Part shown: piece by piece, positions 28,411 to 36,521 of the stretch
How the letters are laid out: every line of letters starts with the position of its first letter
Numbering within the stretch: position 1 is the first letter of the stretch
NCBI RefSeq assembly: GCF_020171285.1
Contig: NZ_JAIUZI010000010.1
Location: forward strand, 124,001 to 188,000
Source of the DNA: Seohaeicola saemankumensis
GTDB lineage: Bacteria > Pseudomonadota > Alphaproteobacteria > Rhodobacterales > Rhodobacteraceae
Direction: 5' to 3'
Length of the DNA: 64,000 nucleotides
Position numbers and translations under genes: made by a program
Notes under the pieces: generated by a model
What the model was told of the DNA's origin: nothing
The model's database searches: none
Seen by the model: the letters and a program-made list of their open reading frames with translations, nothing else

Positions 28411-28485
28411 CCCTTCTTCATCTCTTTCCAAATACTCCGGGGGTGAATTGGCCGCAGGCCAAGAGGGGGCAGCGCCCCCTTCCCC
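28411..28485 (-). repeat. Dispersed intergenic element, minus orientation
   Basis: Read on the minus strand: hairpin GGGGGC-GCT-GCCCCC, then GGCCTGCGGCC, then CCCCCGGAGTATTTGGAAAGAGATGAAG. It is the same order of parts as the element at 15653-15714. It occupies most of the 298-base gap between imuB and the DUF2794 gene, which otherwise holds no recognisable gene. Confidence 0.7.
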
Positions 28486-28598
28486 GCCCATCTGCCCTTT
28501 GCCCGGCTGTTGCGCAAAGACCCGCCCGGCGGCGGGCCAAGCGGCCGGGATCGCGCATAAGGCTTGATTTGCCGGTGAAATAACGCAACTCTGGTGGT

Positions 28599-28955
28599 AT
28601 GAACATCGAAACGCCCAGCCCGTTTCCAACGGGACCGGCCCAGCCGAAAGCGCCGGTCCAGGTCGCCTTTCACCGTACCGAACTGTCCGTCATCCTCTCC
28701 GTCTACGGGCGCATGGTGGCGGAGGGCGAATGGCGCGACTATGGCATCTCCTGCCTGCGCGATGTCGCCGTGTTCTCGGTGTTCCGGCGCACCGCCGAAC
28801 ACCCGCTCTACCGGATCGAGAAGCGCCCCCGCCTGCGCAACAGGCAGGGACAATATGCGGTGGTTGGCATGGACGGGCAAATCCTGAAACGCGGTCACGA
28901 TCTGAAAACCGTGCTGCGGGTGCTGGAACGCAAGCTGATACGCGCGGTGGAGTGA
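28599..28955 (+). CDS. DUF2794 domain protein
   Basis: A 118-residue cytosolic protein. The body VAFHRTELSVILSVYGRMV, then EWRDYGISCL and YRIEKRPRLRNRQGQYAVV, is the DUF2794 pattern common in alphaproteobacteria; function unknown. The start at 28599 (MNIETPSPF) gives the family N-terminus. It is a single gene flanked by a repeat element and by the convergent cyclase gene. Confidence 0.88.
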   Translation: MNIETPSPFPTGPAQPKAPVQVAFHRTELSVILSVYGRMVAEGEWRDYGISCLRDVAVFSVFRRTAEHPLYRIEKRPRLRNRQGQYAVVGMDGQILKRGHDLKTVLRVLERKLIRAVE

Positions 28956-29072
28956 TCTGGCCGGGACCTACAGCGTCCGGCCTTTGACCTGGCTCATATC
29001 GTGACACGAATCTCCCGAGAGCGTCGAAGGCGTGGCAGGGGTGTTCGTGTCTCAAATTTCAGGCCCGGCGCT

Positions 29073-30719
29073 TTAGCCCGCCACCGGATCCGGCGCCGGC
29101 AGGTCGAACCGCTCCATCTCTGGGGCCGTGGCCACGCCGAAACAGCGCACCGGGCGCGACACGTTGTGCAGCTTTACATCGCCCAGGTCCGTCCAGCTGG
29201 TGCAGCAGGGCATGATGTCCTCGCTCACCACGATCCGGTGCCCGCTGGCCTTGCCGTAATCGCCCAGCCGTGCGGCGATGTTGGCGGCCTGACCGATGAC
29301 GGTGAAATCCAGCCGTTCCCGCGACCCGACGTTGCCATAGATCACCCGGCCATAAGACAGCCCGATGGCGGCATCGCACTGTGCGTCCGGGTCTTCCTCG
29401 CTGCGGATCTCTTCCAGCTTTGCCACGATCCCCAGCGCCGACTGCACCGCCTGGGTTCGCGCCCCGGCGGCATCCGCCCCGGCAGGAAACACCGCCAGCA
29501 CAGCGTCGCCGATGAACTTCAGCACCTCGCCACCGTTGTCGTGTACGATGGTCGAAACCATGTCGAAAAACTGGTTCAGCAGCGTGATATAGGCCCGCCG
29601 CCCCAGCCGTTCCTCCAGCAGGGTCGACCCGCGCAGATCGCAGAACATGATCGCCGCGTCGATCTCGTCACCTTCGCCGCGCCGGATCTCGCCGCCCAGA
29701 ACGCGGGCGCCGGTGCGTTTGCCGACATAGGTCTCCAGCAGCGACTGCGCATTCTGGCGCTGGGTGAAAACCTCGTAGAACCGGCTGATCACGGCCACGC
29801 ATTCAAACACCAGCCCGAGGTTGGCGGTGGTGAACCCGTCAGGGTGGTCGCTGGTCAGGGTCAACACGTTGTTGCGCCCGTTGGAAAACGGCAGCGGCAT
29901 CGCCACATAATCGGTCGCGCCCTGATCGCGCAGGTCCTGCATGATCGGGAAACTGGCGTCGAACTCTGCGGTGTTCAGCCGCTGACGCACCCCGCCCAGC
30001 CCGTTTGACACATGCCTGAGCGGGCTGTTCACATAAGACGGGTGATCGTGCAACTCGTAAGAGGGCGCAAAGGTGGTCAGCTCCTCTTCTCCGCGTTTCC
30101 AGATGATGTTCTTGCCCACGATCATCGGATGCAGCGACCAGATCATCACGCTCATCCGGGACAGCGCCACACCGTGTTCCAGCAGCTTTTCCGCCAGCGC
30201 CCGTGTCAGCTCTTCGGCGGTCCCGATCTGCGCGGCCTCGCGAAACAGCCAGTCGATCAGCGGGCCCGAGATATTGCCGCTGGACGGCGGCTCCAGCCGG
30301 TTCTCGCCCAGATCCAGATCGGTATAGCTGTCGGGCATGAAACCGACATGGCCCTGCACGCCACGGCTTTCCGGCAGCGCCCGGTCGTAACTCCAGACCG
30401 CGTTGCCGAGGGTACCATCGGCCAGCATGAGGTCGCGGTAACTGGCGGTGCCCTTGAACGGGCAGAAGGTCTGCAGGTCGGTCGGTTCGCTCAGCGGCGC
30501 GACAACATCTTCGCGCGGGAAATAGACCGTGGGGGGCAACCGGGTTTCATACATCACTTTGGCCTGCGTGCTGCTGGCCAGAACCTGACCGTCGCGGCGC
30601 AGCGTGACGCGCCCCGCCAGCGGTTGAATGGTGATGCCATAGCCGGCGGCACGAGGGGTGGGAACGTGAACGGTCATCGCAGAGCGGCCTGTCTTGTTGC
30701 GGGGCGTCGAAATCGCCAT
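29073..30719 (-). CDS. DUF427 - class III adenylate/guanylate cyclase fusion protein
   Basis: A 548-residue soluble protein. Residues about 20-130 form a DUF427 domain (MYETRLPPTVYFPREDV, FCPFKGTASYRDL). The middle (about 150-340) looks like a GAF-type sensor region. The C-terminal 190 residues are a class III cyclase: metal Asp in IMFCDLRGSTLLEE and FIGDAVLAVF, purine-selecting Lys in EVLKFIGD, and the Asn/Arg pair in TVIGQAANIAARL. All catalytic positions look intact, so it probably makes cAMP or cGMP. The start at 30719 has GGAAGGA upstream; earlier open codons are not used. The ligand for the sensor part is unknown. Confidence 0.87.
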   Translation of the reverse strand: MAISTPRNKTGRSAMTVHVPTPRAAGYGITIQPLAGRVTLRRDGQVLASSTQAKVMYETRLPPTVYFPREDVVAPLSEPTDLQTFCPFKGTASYRDLMLADGTLGNAVWSYDRALPESRGVQGHVGFMPDSYTDLDLGENRLEPPSSGNISGPLIDWLFREAAQIGTAEELTRALAEKLLEHGVALSRMSVMIWSLHPMIVGKNIIWKRGEEELTTFAPSYELHDHPSYVNSPLRHVSNGLGGVRQRLNTAEFDASFPIMQDLRDQGATDYVAMPLPFSNGRNNVLTLTSDHPDGFTTANLGLVFECVAVISRFYEVFTQRQNAQSLLETYVGKRTGARVLGGEIRRGEGDEIDAAIMFCDLRGSTLLEERLGRRAYITLLNQFFDMVSTIVHDNGGEVLKFIGDAVLAVFPAGADAAGARTQAVQSALGIVAKLEEIRSEEDPDAQCDAAIGLSYGRVIYGNVGSRERLDFTVIGQAANIAARLGDYGKASGHRIVVSEDIMPCCTSWTDLGDVKLHNVSRPVRCFGVATAPEMERFDLPAPDPVAG

Positions 30720-30805
30720 CGGTCGATCCTTCCCTAGATGGGCGCTGTGCCGGACCATTCCAAGGCCGTGCTGCACTGCAGAAGCGCACAGGCACCTGAA
30801 CGTGA

Positions 30806-30851
30806 AGGCGCAGTGAACAGGCGCAGTGAACAGGCGCAGTGAACAGGCGCA
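30806..30851. repeat. Tandem 13-base repeat AGGCGCAGTGAAC, about 3.5 copies
   Basis: Exact copies begin at 30806, 30819 and 30832, with a partial copy at 30845. The array lies between the DUF427-cyclase gene (start 30719, minus) and the small lipoprotein gene (start 30900, plus), so it could be a regulatory iteron array or simple slippage product. Confidence 0.8.
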
Positions 30852-30899
30852 TCAGATCAGGGGCTGGTCACCACCCGTCGTCTTGGGCAAGAATGGCAC

Positions 30900-31211
30900 A
30901 TGTCCCGCATTCTGGCAAAAATCGCTCTGTTCGCCGCGCTGCTCGTGCTCGCGGGCTGTCGCGAATGGATGGAGGACGAGGGACCGGGGACCGGCAATCC
31001 CGTCCCCACGGGCACCTGTCTGTGCGCGCAGGTCTGCGGCGTGCCGGTCATAGACAACACCCATTGGATCGATCCGTCCGGCGCCCGCCAGGGACTGGGC
31101 CTGTGTTACCCGGCAACCGCCGACCAGCTTCAGCGCGGCCGCCCGGCCTGCGACTGTGCGTACTTCAGCCGCGTGCCGTCGCCCTACGGGCGCCCCTCTC
31201 CCAATCACTGA
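30900..31211 (+). CDS. Small cysteine-rich lipoprotein of unknown function
   Basis: A 103-residue protein with a lipoprotein signal ending in VLAGC at about residue 20. The mature chain has six further cysteines (CLCAQVC, LGLCYPA, ACDCAYF), suggesting disulfides or metal binding. I recognise no family. It is convergent with the GDCCVxC protein gene, with a 12-base gap. Confidence 0.7.
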   Translation: MSRILAKIALFAALLVLAGCREWMEDEGPGTGNPVPTGTCLCAQVCGVPVIDNTHWIDPSGARQGLGLCYPATADQLQRGRPACDCAYFSRVPSPYGRPSPNH

Positions 31212-31223
31212 CCCGGCCCGGCG

Positions 31224-31442
31224 TCAGCCGCAGCATGACCCGCCCAGCTGGATCGGCGGGCAGGGCACGGTGCCGTAGGAACAGAACACGCAGCAATCGC
31301 CGGGTTTCGGTGTCAGCAGGGTCTTGCAAGATGCGCATTCGTGGAACCATTGGCATGCATCGGTGGGCATGGTCATGGCCTCCGCATATCCGCAGGCCGG
31401 GCAGGTCAGGGTGCTGCCAAGGGTGACAGGGGGCTTGCTCAT
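31224..31442 (-). CDS. GDCCVxC domain small zinc-ribbon-like protein
   Basis: A 72-residue protein with three cysteine groups: CPACGYAE, CASCK and GDCCVFCSYGTVPCPP, ending in GGSCCG. This is the GDCCVxC family, some members of which carry selenocysteine; here all positions are Cys codons. It probably binds metal; the role is unknown. It starts 17 bases after the stop of the membrane regulator gene, so it is likely the last gene of a three-gene operon. The open frame further upstream is out of context. Confidence 0.82.
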   Translation of the reverse strand: MSKPPVTLGSTLTCPACGYAEAMTMPTDACQWFHECASCKTLLTPKPGDCCVFCSYGTVPCPPIQLGGSCCG

Positions 31443-31459
31443 GGGCGGTAAGGCTCCTT

Positions 31460-32161
31460 TCACACCATCTGTATCACATCCTTTTCGATGGCCAGCATAT
31501 AGCCGCGCCGGGCGATGTTCTTGACCAGCAGCTCGCTGACGATCTGGTTGCCCAGCGTGTCGCGCAGCCGCTTGATGCGGGTGGCCCCGGCGGCCTCGTC
31601 GCAATCGGCGCTGTCCTTGCCCGACACCATCGCCTCGATCTCGGCGCCCGACAGCACGTCGTCGTCCATCCGCGCCTCGGCCAGCACCGACAGAGTCTCC
31701 ATCGCCGCCGCCGTCAGTTTGAAATCGAGGTTGTTGAGGTAGACGGTGTTTTCCTCGCGGCTGATCAGCAGCGAATTGACCTGGATGCCGACCCGCTCGA
31801 TCTGCGCCATGCGGCGGTTCAGGGTCACCAGCATCACCAGAAACACCAACGCCGCGATCATCATTGCGGTGGCAAAGACCATCAGCACGAAGATCACCAT
31901 GCGGTAACTGGCCAGCGTGTCGGAAAACGCGGTGCCCGACTGTGCGAGGATCTCCAACAGCTTGATTTCCGCCTGCGTGGTCAGGTCGTTCTCAACGAAC
32001 AGCCGTTCCACCCGCGCGTTGAACGCATTGGCGTCCGGCAGGGTCAGCAACAGCACGACGCCCGCCGCGATCAGGATCGCGACGATGGCGGCAATGCCGA
32101 AATTCACGATGCGGGTGCCCGACCGGCGCGCCTCAGAAACGGAGATAGTAGGGTCCGGCAT
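31460..32161 (-). CDS. Membrane-anchored winged-helix regulator with C-terminal DNA-binding domain
   Basis: A 233-residue protein. Two hydrophobic helices (about residues 17-41 and 86-113) flank a short periplasmic loop (ERLFVENDLTTQAEIKL). The C-terminal part (about 140-233) looks like an OmpR-type winged helix: LDFKLTAAAMETLSVLAEA, then ATRIKRLRDTLG and the wing-like IARRGYMLAI. Both ends would face the cytoplasm. ToxR and CadC have the DNA-binding domain at the N-terminus, so this layout is reversed. It overlaps the preceding small gene by 29 bases. Two related palindromes lie upstream of the operon and are candidate targets. Confidence 0.75.
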   Translation of the reverse strand: MPDPTISVSEARRSGTRIVNFGIAAIVAILIAAGVVLLLTLPDANAFNARVERLFVENDLTTQAEIKLLEILAQSGTAFSDTLASYRMVIFVLMVFATAMMIAALVFLVMLVTLNRRMAQIERVGIQVNSLLISREENTVYLNNLDFKLTAAAMETLSVLAEARMDDDVLSGAEIEAMVSGKDSADCDEAAGATRIKRLRDTLGNQIVSELLVKNIARRGYMLAIEKDVIQMV

Positions 32162-32435
32162 CGGCTCTCCTCTGCGCAAGCCCGTCGGGGCCAAAGACCG
32201 AAATGACATTCAGCAGCGTCCAGCCGTTCTGCTGCAGCCGCGCCGCGACCTCGGCGCGGGCCGGGCCCTTGGCGCAGGCCTGGCTCAGCTGGATGACACC
32301 GTAATGCAGCCGCAGGGGCTTGTCCTGCTTGGCCTTGTAATCGGCATAGCACTCGGCGGCCTGCGACGGCGCGGCGGCGCACAGGCCCAGCAGTACGGCA
32401 ACCACGAAGGCGGTGGGGCGAAGGATCTGTCTCAT
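32133..32435 (-). CDS. Small exported protein of unknown function
   Basis: A 100-residue protein with a signal peptide (about residues 1-26, cleavage near SQAAE). The mature chain has two cysteines (ECYADYKAK, SQACAKG) and conserved-looking LHYGVIQLS and NGWTLLNVIS. I recognise no family. It is the first gene of the operon with the membrane regulator, whose start lies inside this gene, so the two are probably co-regulated. Its promoter region contains a perfect palindrome. Confidence 0.72.
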   Translation of the reverse strand: MRQILRPTAFVVAVLLGLCAAAPSQAAECYADYKAKQDKPLRLHYGVIQLSQACAKGPARAEVAARLQQNGWTLLNVISVFGPDGLAQRRADAGPYYLRF

Positions 32436-32460
32436 GTCCCCACATTGCGCGCGATACGGC

Positions 32461-32508
32461 GGTTATTCAATAACCACAGGGTCTTGCAGCCGCTGATATT
32501 CGATAACA
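32461..32508. promoter_or_regulatory. Twin palindromic operator candidates
   Basis: GGTTATT-C-AATAACC (32461-32475, perfect 7-base arms) and TGATATT-C-GATAACA (32494-32508, 5 of 7 arm pairs). They share 11 of 15 positions, have the same central C, and begin 33 bases apart, about three helical turns. They sit between the divergent starts at 32435 and 32612. Confidence 0.55.
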
Positions 32509-32611
32509 CCGGGGCGATATTGCCTGTCTTTGCGGGCCGGGCACAGGTTGGCCCCATCACCGGTCATCGCCGACCGCCACGCCAACCCGCATCCCAAGGA
32601 GTACCCCTCTC

Positions 32612-33097
32612 ATGCACCGCAAGTTCATCGCCCTGATCCTCGCCGCCGCCACCGCGGTCGCAACCCTGTCGCCCGCCCCGGCGCGCGCCAACGAAGACAT
32701 CGGCAAGGTTCTGGCCGGGCTCGCCGCTCTGGCCATCATCGGCGCCGCGCTGAACGATGCCCGCGACGATCACCCGCCCGCCGTCCATCGCCACCGCTAT
32801 CCCTATCCGACCAGTCCCGTGGTCCGCCCGCACGACCGCCGCCCGGCACCGGTGTCGCCGCGCCCTCTGCCGTCTGGGGTCACGCGCTATGACCTGCCGC
32901 AGCAGTGCCTGCGCAAATTCGACGCCTACCGGGGCAATACCCGCCTGTTCGGCCTGAATTGCCTGCAGCGCAACTATCGCCACGTGAACCAGCTGCCCTA
33001 TGCTTGCCGCGTACAGTTCGGCAATGGCCGTCAGGGCCATGTCGGCTACGAACCGGTTTGCCTGCGTGAACGCGGCTACCGTGTTGCCCGCAACTAA
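32612..33097 (+). CDS. Exported protein of unknown function
   Basis: A 161-residue protein with a signal peptide (LILAAATAVATLSPAPARA), a short hydrophobic segment (VLAGLAALAIIGAAL), a His/Pro/Arg-rich linker (about 55-90), and a C-terminal domain with four cysteines (QQCLRKF, NCLQRNY, YACRVQF, VCLRERGY). No known family is recognised; the Cys pattern suggests two disulfides in the periplasm. It is divergent from the membrane regulator operon and ends before a strong terminator. Confidence 0.72.
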   Translation: MHRKFIALILAAATAVATLSPAPARANEDIGKVLAGLAALAIIGAALNDARDDHPPAVHRHRYPYPTSPVVRPHDRRPAPVSPRPLPSGVTRYDLPQQCLRKFDAYRGNTRLFGLNCLQRNYRHVNQLPYACRVQFGNGRQGHVGYEPVCLRERGYRVARN

Positions 33098-33121
33098 GCC
33101 GGGCACATCCGGCGCCGCACT

Positions 33122-33150
33122 GGGGGAGCGTTGGGGCGCTCCCCTTTTTT
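33122..33150 (+). terminator. Intrinsic terminator
   Basis: Stem GGGGAGCG (33123-33130) with CGCTCCCC (33137-33144), loop TTGGGG, followed by six T. It lies 25 bases after the exported-protein gene. Confidence 0.88.
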
Positions 33151-33221
33151 GTATCTGCGACAGATTTGCTGGCCCCGTAAATCCAATTGCGGCGGCCCGG
33201 GCCAGTTCCTAGTCTGCCGCT

Positions 33222-34484
33222 ATGACACCCAAAATCGTGACCACGATGCGCAGCTATTCGGCCGCGGCTTTCACGGCCGATCTTTGGGCCGGCATCACGG
33301 TCGGTATGGTGGCCCTGCCGCTCAGCCTCGCAATCGCCATAGCCTCCGGCGCCGATCCCGCCGCCGGGCTGGTCACGGCGGTGGTGGCGGGGTTCCTGAT
33401 TTCGCTGCTGGGCGGCAGCCGGGTGCAGATCGGCGGGCCGACCGGCGCGTTTATCGTGGTGGTCTATGGGGTGATTGCCGAACATGGTTATGACGGGCTG
33501 GTGCTGGCGACGCTGATGGCTGGCCTGATCCTGTTGGTGGCGGGCTATCTCAGGGCCGGGCGGCTGGTGGGATACGTGCCCGAGCCGGTGATCAACGGCT
33601 TTACCATCGGTATCGCGGTGATCATCGCAACCAGCCAGCTCAAGGACCTGTTCGGTCTGCAAACCGGCGCGCTGCCCGCCGACTTCATCGACAAGATTCC
33701 GTCGCTCTGGGCGGCACGCGGCACGGTCAACCTGCCGTCCATGGCGATTGGCCTGGCCACCATGGCCGCCATTGTCATCCTGCGCCGCCTGTTTCCGCGC
33801 TTTCCCGGCCTGATCGTGGCCATCGGCGCGACCTCCGTGCTGGTCGCCGTGGCGGCGCTGCCGGTCGATACCATCCTGTCACGGTTCGGCCCGCTGCCTG
33901 CGCAGTTGCCCATGCCGCAGCTGCCGGACGTGACCCTTGGCCGGATTGCCGAGCTGCTGCCATCGGCCTTTGTCATCGCCTTTCTGGCGGGTGTCGAATC
34001 GCTGCTCTCTGCGATGGTTGCCGACCGGATGATCGGCGGCGCGCACAGGTCCAATGCGGAACTGATCGCACAGGGCGCGGCCAATATCGGGTCCGCCCTC
34101 TTTGGCGGGTTACCCGCCACCGGGGCCATCGCCCGCACCGCCACCAACGTGCGCGCTGGCGGGCGCACACCGGTGGCGGGGCTGGTCCACGCGCTGACGA
34201 TCCTGCTGGTGATGACGGTGGCCGCGACGGCGGCGGGGTATCTGGCAATGCCCGCCCTGGCCGGGCTTCTGATCCTGACCGCCTGGAACATGAGTGAACC
34301 GCATATGTGGCGCAGCTATCTGTCTGGGCGGCGGTCGGATACGTTGTTGTTGCTGATGACGCTGGTGCTGACGGTGGTGGCCGATCTGACCGTGGCCATC
34401 GGGGTGGGCGTGGCCGCCGGGCTGGCGCTGCGCCTACATCGCCGCAACATCCCGACCGAAGACTGGACCCCGCCGGACCGCTGA
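33222..34484 (+). CDS. SulP family anion transporter lacking a STAS domain
   Basis: A 420-residue membrane protein with about ten or more hydrophobic helices. The SulP features are clear: GITVGMVALPLSLAIAIASG in the first helix region, GGSRVQIGGPTGAF in the third, and FGGLPATGAIARTATNVRAG in the eighth. Substrates in the family are sulfate, bicarbonate or dicarboxylates; it cannot be told which here. The usual C-terminal STAS domain is absent: the chain ends about 15 residues after the last helix. Confidence 0.9.
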   Translation: MTPKIVTTMRSYSAAAFTADLWAGITVGMVALPLSLAIAIASGADPAAGLVTAVVAGFLISLLGGSRVQIGGPTGAFIVVVYGVIAEHGYDGLVLATLMAGLILLVAGYLRAGRLVGYVPEPVINGFTIGIAVIIATSQLKDLFGLQTGALPADFIDKIPSLWAARGTVNLPSMAIGLATMAAIVILRRLFPRFPGLIVAIGATSVLVAVAALPVDTILSRFGPLPAQLPMPQLPDVTLGRIAELLPSAFVIAFLAGVESLLSAMVADRMIGGAHRSNAELIAQGAANIGSALFGGLPATGAIARTATNVRAGGRTPVAGLVHALTILLVMTVAATAAGYLAMPALAGLLILTAWNMSEPHMWRSYLSGRRSDTLLLLMTLVLTVVADLTVAIGVGVAAGLALRLHRRNIPTEDWTPPDR

Positions 34485-34523
34485 CCCCTTGCCCTTGTGC
34501 GCGATCCGGGGCAGCAACGGGCG

Positions 34524-35141
34524 ATGACACAGCCTGATGACAGCCTGGAACGTGACGCCCGCGCGCGGGGGTACCTGCGGATCGCTGGGGTGGACGAGGT
34601 CGGGCGCGGCCCGCTGGCCGGGCCGGTGACGGCGGCGGCGGTGGTGCTGAACCCCGATGACATCCCCGAGGGGCTGAACGATTCCAAAAAGCTCACCGCG
34701 CCCCGCCGCGCCGCGCTGGAAGAGGCGCTGAGCGCCCGCGCGCAGGTCTCCGTCGCCCACGCCACCGTGGCCGAGATCGACGAGATCAACATCCTGCGGG
34801 CCAGCCACCTGGCGATGGAACGGGCGGTCGCCGCGCTGGATCCGGCACCCGATTACCTGCTGATCGACGGCAACCTGATCCCGCGCGGGCTGACGATCCC
34901 GGCGGAGGCGGTGGTCAAGGGGGATGGCCGGTCGGTGTCGATTGCAGCGGCCTCAATTATGGCAAAAATGTGTCGTGATCGGATCATGGTGGATTTGGCG
35001 CAACAGCATCCCGGTTACGGATGGGAAACAAACGCCGGATACCCGTCGCCGGCCCACAAGCAGGCGCTCCGAAATCTTGGTGTGACCCCACACCATAGAC
35101 GTTCGTTCAAGCCGGTGCACAATATCTTGTATCAAGAATAA
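34524..35141 (+). CDS. rnhB: Ribonuclease HII
   Basis: Cuts RNA in RNA-DNA hybrids and starts removal of single ribonucleotides. The active-site acids are in GVDEVGRGPLAGP (about residue 27) and in LLIDGN. SIAAASIMAKMCRD is the family's helix. At 205 residues it is normal. The start at 34524 (MTQPDDSLE) is used; a GTG nine codons earlier is possible. It is followed by ccrM after a 102-base gap that carries three GANTC sites. Confidence 0.95.
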   Translation: MTQPDDSLERDARARGYLRIAGVDEVGRGPLAGPVTAAAVVLNPDDIPEGLNDSKKLTAPRRAALEEALSARAQVSVAHATVAEIDEINILRASHLAMERAVAALDPAPDYLLIDGNLIPRGLTIPAEAVVKGDGRSVSIAAASIMAKMCRDRIMVDLAQQHPGYGWETNAGYPSPAHKQALRNLGVTPHHRRSFKPVHNILYQE

Positions 35142-35154
35142 TTTGTAACCCACT

Positions 35155-35194
35155 GATTCAAAAAAGAATTTGACGGCGAATCGGGTTTGACTCA
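35155..35194. promoter_or_regulatory. Three GANTC methylation sites in the ccrM leader
   Basis: GATTC (35155-35159), GAATC (35179-35183) and GACTC (35190-35194) lie within 40 bases upstream of ccrM. GANTC is the target of CcrM itself. A TTGACG at 35171-35176 could be a -35 element, which would place methylation sites across the promoter. Confidence 0.75.
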
Positions 35195-35213
35195 TCTTTG
35201 TTGCAACCAATGA

Positions 35214-36347
<1,134 letters not shown>

Positions 36348-36411
36348 CCGACTTACCTCCGGACAACACAATACCGCCGGTGCCTGTGGCCTGTCACATG
36401 GCACTCACCTA

Positions 36412-36443
36412 TGCCCCGCCCATCCGGCGGGGCACTTTTCTTT
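36412..36443 (+). terminator. Intrinsic terminator after ccrM
   Basis: Stem TGCCCCGCC (36412-36420) with GGCGGGGCA (36426-36434), loop CATCC, followed by CTTTTCTTTG. Confidence 0.85.
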
Positions 36444-36521
36444 GATGTCATGGTGTTTCGGGGGGTGCGAAAGGTTAGGTTAGGACCTATGTAGGCTGGA
36501 AACACATAAGGATTATTGAAT

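Noticed and set aside
35101..35108. GTTCGTTC as a LexA half-site pair
   Set aside because: The two GTTC units are adjacent instead of 7 bases apart, and they lie within rnhB coding sequence.
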